The notes under the pieces were generated by a model, which saw nothing but the letters and a program-made list of their open reading frames with translations, made no database searches and had not been told where the DNA came from. Both the position numbers and the translations under genes were made by a program. DNA of 64,000 nucleotides, from contig NZ_JHBW01000062.1 of the NCBI RefSeq assembly GCF_001273845.1, positions 1 to 64,000 of the forward strand, given 5' to 3'. Shown here piece by piece: positions 63,166 through 64,000 of the stretch. Position 1 is the stretch's first letter, and every line of letters begins with the position of its first letter. Origin of the DNA: Leucobacter musarum subsp. musarum. Lineage in GTDB: Bacteria; Actinomycetota; Actinomycetes; Actinomycetales; Microbacteriaceae.

Positions 63166-63810
63166 ATGGAGTACGAGACGATCGTCACGGCCGTGGACGC
63201 CGAGCAGGAGATCTCGCGCTCCCGGTTTCTGGTGCGGCTCGAACGCGTCGCCGATGAGGCCGAAGCACGCGAGGTGATCGCCCGGGTACGCGCCGAGCAT
63301 CCGCGCGCCCGCCACCATTGCTCAGCGTTCGTGCTGGGGCCAGACGGGCGTGTGCAGCGCTCGAACGACGACGGTGAGCCCAGCGGTACGGCGGGCGCTC
63401 CCATGCTCGATGCGCTGGTTTCGGCGGGGCTCAGTGACGTCGTCGCTGTCGTCACTCGCTACTTCGGCGGTGTGCTGCTGGGGGCAGGTGGCCTGACCCG
63501 CGCGTATCGCTCGAGCGTCGCGAGCGCCACGCAGCGGGCGCGACGTCAGCCGCGCGGGCTGCGACGATCCGTCACCGTGCACTGCGCCTACGACATCGCG
63601 CCGCAGATCGAGGCCGAGGCGCGTCGTCGCGGGTACGGGATCGGCTCGGCCGAGTACACCGATCGCGTGGCGCAGCGCTTCGCGCTCGCTGAAGACGAGG
63701 TGTCTAGGCTCGCCGCACTCGCCGCCGAGGTGAGTGCCGGTTCGGCCGAACTCGAGACGGGTGCCGCCGAGTACGTCGACCTGGAACGCCCGGTCGGCGC
63801 TGCGCGGTAG
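63166..63810 (+). CDS. YigZ/IMPACT-family protein
   Basis: 214 residues. ARHHCSAFVLGPDGRVQRSN, DDGEPSGTAGAPML and VTRYFGGVLLGAGGLTRAY are the UPF0029 N-terminal signature; a ferredoxin-like C-terminal domain follows. Cytoplasmic, function unresolved (translation-linked in eukaryotic IMPACT). Divergent from the S4-domain gene, so both could share the 51-bp gap. Confidence 0.92.
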   Translation: MEYETIVTAVDAEQEISRSRFLVRLERVADEAEAREVIARVRAEHPRARHHCSAFVLGPDGRVQRSNDDGEPSGTAGAPMLDALVSAGLSDVVAVVTRYFGGVLLGAGGLTRAYRSSVASATQRARRQPRGLRRSVTVHCAYDIAPQIEAEARRRGYGIGSAEYTDRVAQRFALAEDEVSRLAALAAEVSAGSAELETGAAEYVDLERPVGAAR

Positions 63811-63845
63811 TCGAGGGCGCGCGCCTGTTGCACGTCTCGGGCACG

Positions 63846-63883
63846 AAAAAGCCCCCGGTAGCCTGGGGGACAGGTCCGGGGGC
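63846..63883 (-). terminator. Intrinsic terminator of a gene beyond the window
   Basis: On the minus strand GCCCCCGG (63883-63876) pairs with CCGGGGGC (63858-63851), with an inner CCTG/CAGG stem, then TTTTT. It ends a minus-strand transcript coming from past position 64000. Confidence 0.7.
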
Positions 63884-63887
63884 ATGC

Positions 63888-63921
63888 CTCCCGCGTGGTA
63901 GGGGAAGTACCGTTGCGGGAG
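63888..63921. other. Hairpin near the window end
   Basis: CTCCCGC pairs with GCGGGAG and GGTA with TACC, loop GGGGAAG. The surrounding 63884-64000 region has no convincing coding frame; it may be a structured RNA leader or the 3' part of a minus-strand transcript. Not identified. Confidence 0.35.
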
Positions 63922-64000
63922 ATGGTTTGAACTCGGGGGAACGAATCTTCAACCACTGAAGAGCTTATGCGTCGTGTGCCGACCGTGGGTGTGATTCACC

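Noticed and set aside
1-64000. tRNA genes and insertion sequences
   Set aside because: No cloverleaf with a GTTCRANYC arm was seen in the intergenic gaps, and no transposase-like frame was found.

Overview
The window is from a high-GC actinobacterial chromosome. Gene content points to the family Microbacteriaceae, probably Leucobacter or a close relative; this is inferred from gene families and base composition, not from a database match. Support: actinobacterial families (Holin-X, DUF3618, DUF3151, Rv2578c-type radical SAM, a lysG/lysE pair), a LexA box of the TCGAAC-N4-GTTCGA type, an LAXTG rather than LPXTG sorting signal, and many genes whose -10 hexamer lies 6-8 nt before the start codon (leaderless transcripts).

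Layout. 1-150: last bases of a 5S rRNA and its downstream stem-loops, so an rRNA operon lies just outside. 0.2-11 kb: GH114-like lipoprotein, amino-acid permease, 2-hydroxyacid dehydrogenase, LysR regulator, glyS, CAAX-type membrane protease, a degenerate PPOX-like protein and a three-gene envelope operon (YtxH, Holin-X, DUF3618). 11-16 kb: hemD-like gene, nitroreductase, AEC carrier, and divergent lysG/lysE exporter genes. 15.8-21.9 kb: a three-gene minus-strand operon (metallo-beta-lactamase-fold protein, CitA/DcuS-type kinase, CitB/DcuR-type regulator) divergent from a tctCBA tricarboxylate uptake operon, which it probably controls; a 27-bp perfect inverted repeat follows tctA. 22-26.5 kb: WYL regulator, alpha/beta hydrolase, cytosine deaminase plus CodB permease, threonine aldolase. 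26.7-30.5 kb: ABC transporter with a NarL-type two-component system in one direction. 30.5-30.75 kb: a cluster of DnaA-box-like 9-mers between convergent genes. 30.7-35.7 kb: glutamate decarboxylase, siderophore-interacting protein, a YtrA-type GntR regulator with its ABC exporter, and a YCII protein.

35.8-43.3 kb: MtlR activator convergent with a six-gene PTS operon (stand-alone EIIB, HPr, EI, mannitol EIICB, EIIA, mannitol-1-phosphate dehydrogenase) that carries a complete phosphorelay for mannitol. 43.4-50.6 kb: dicarboxylate/amino-acid symporter, YajQ, lipoprotein, DUF3151, purA, chorismate mutase, an SOS-box-controlled radical SAM protein and a putative DNA glycosylase. 50.9-62.7 kb: one 11.85-kb gene for a ~3950-residue secreted, sortase-anchored protein made of about 23 DUF11-like modules, with a three-module cassette present three times. 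62.7-64 kb: S4 RNA-binding protein, YigZ, and a terminator for a minus-strand gene beyond the window.

The points most worth following up are the DnaA-box cluster at 30.55-30.74 kb, the giant surface protein, the SOS-controlled radical SAM gene, the leaderless-promoter pattern and the 21.9-kb inverted repeat. No CRISPR array, insertion sequence, prophage or tRNA gene was seen. No gene-free stretch exceeds 300 bases.
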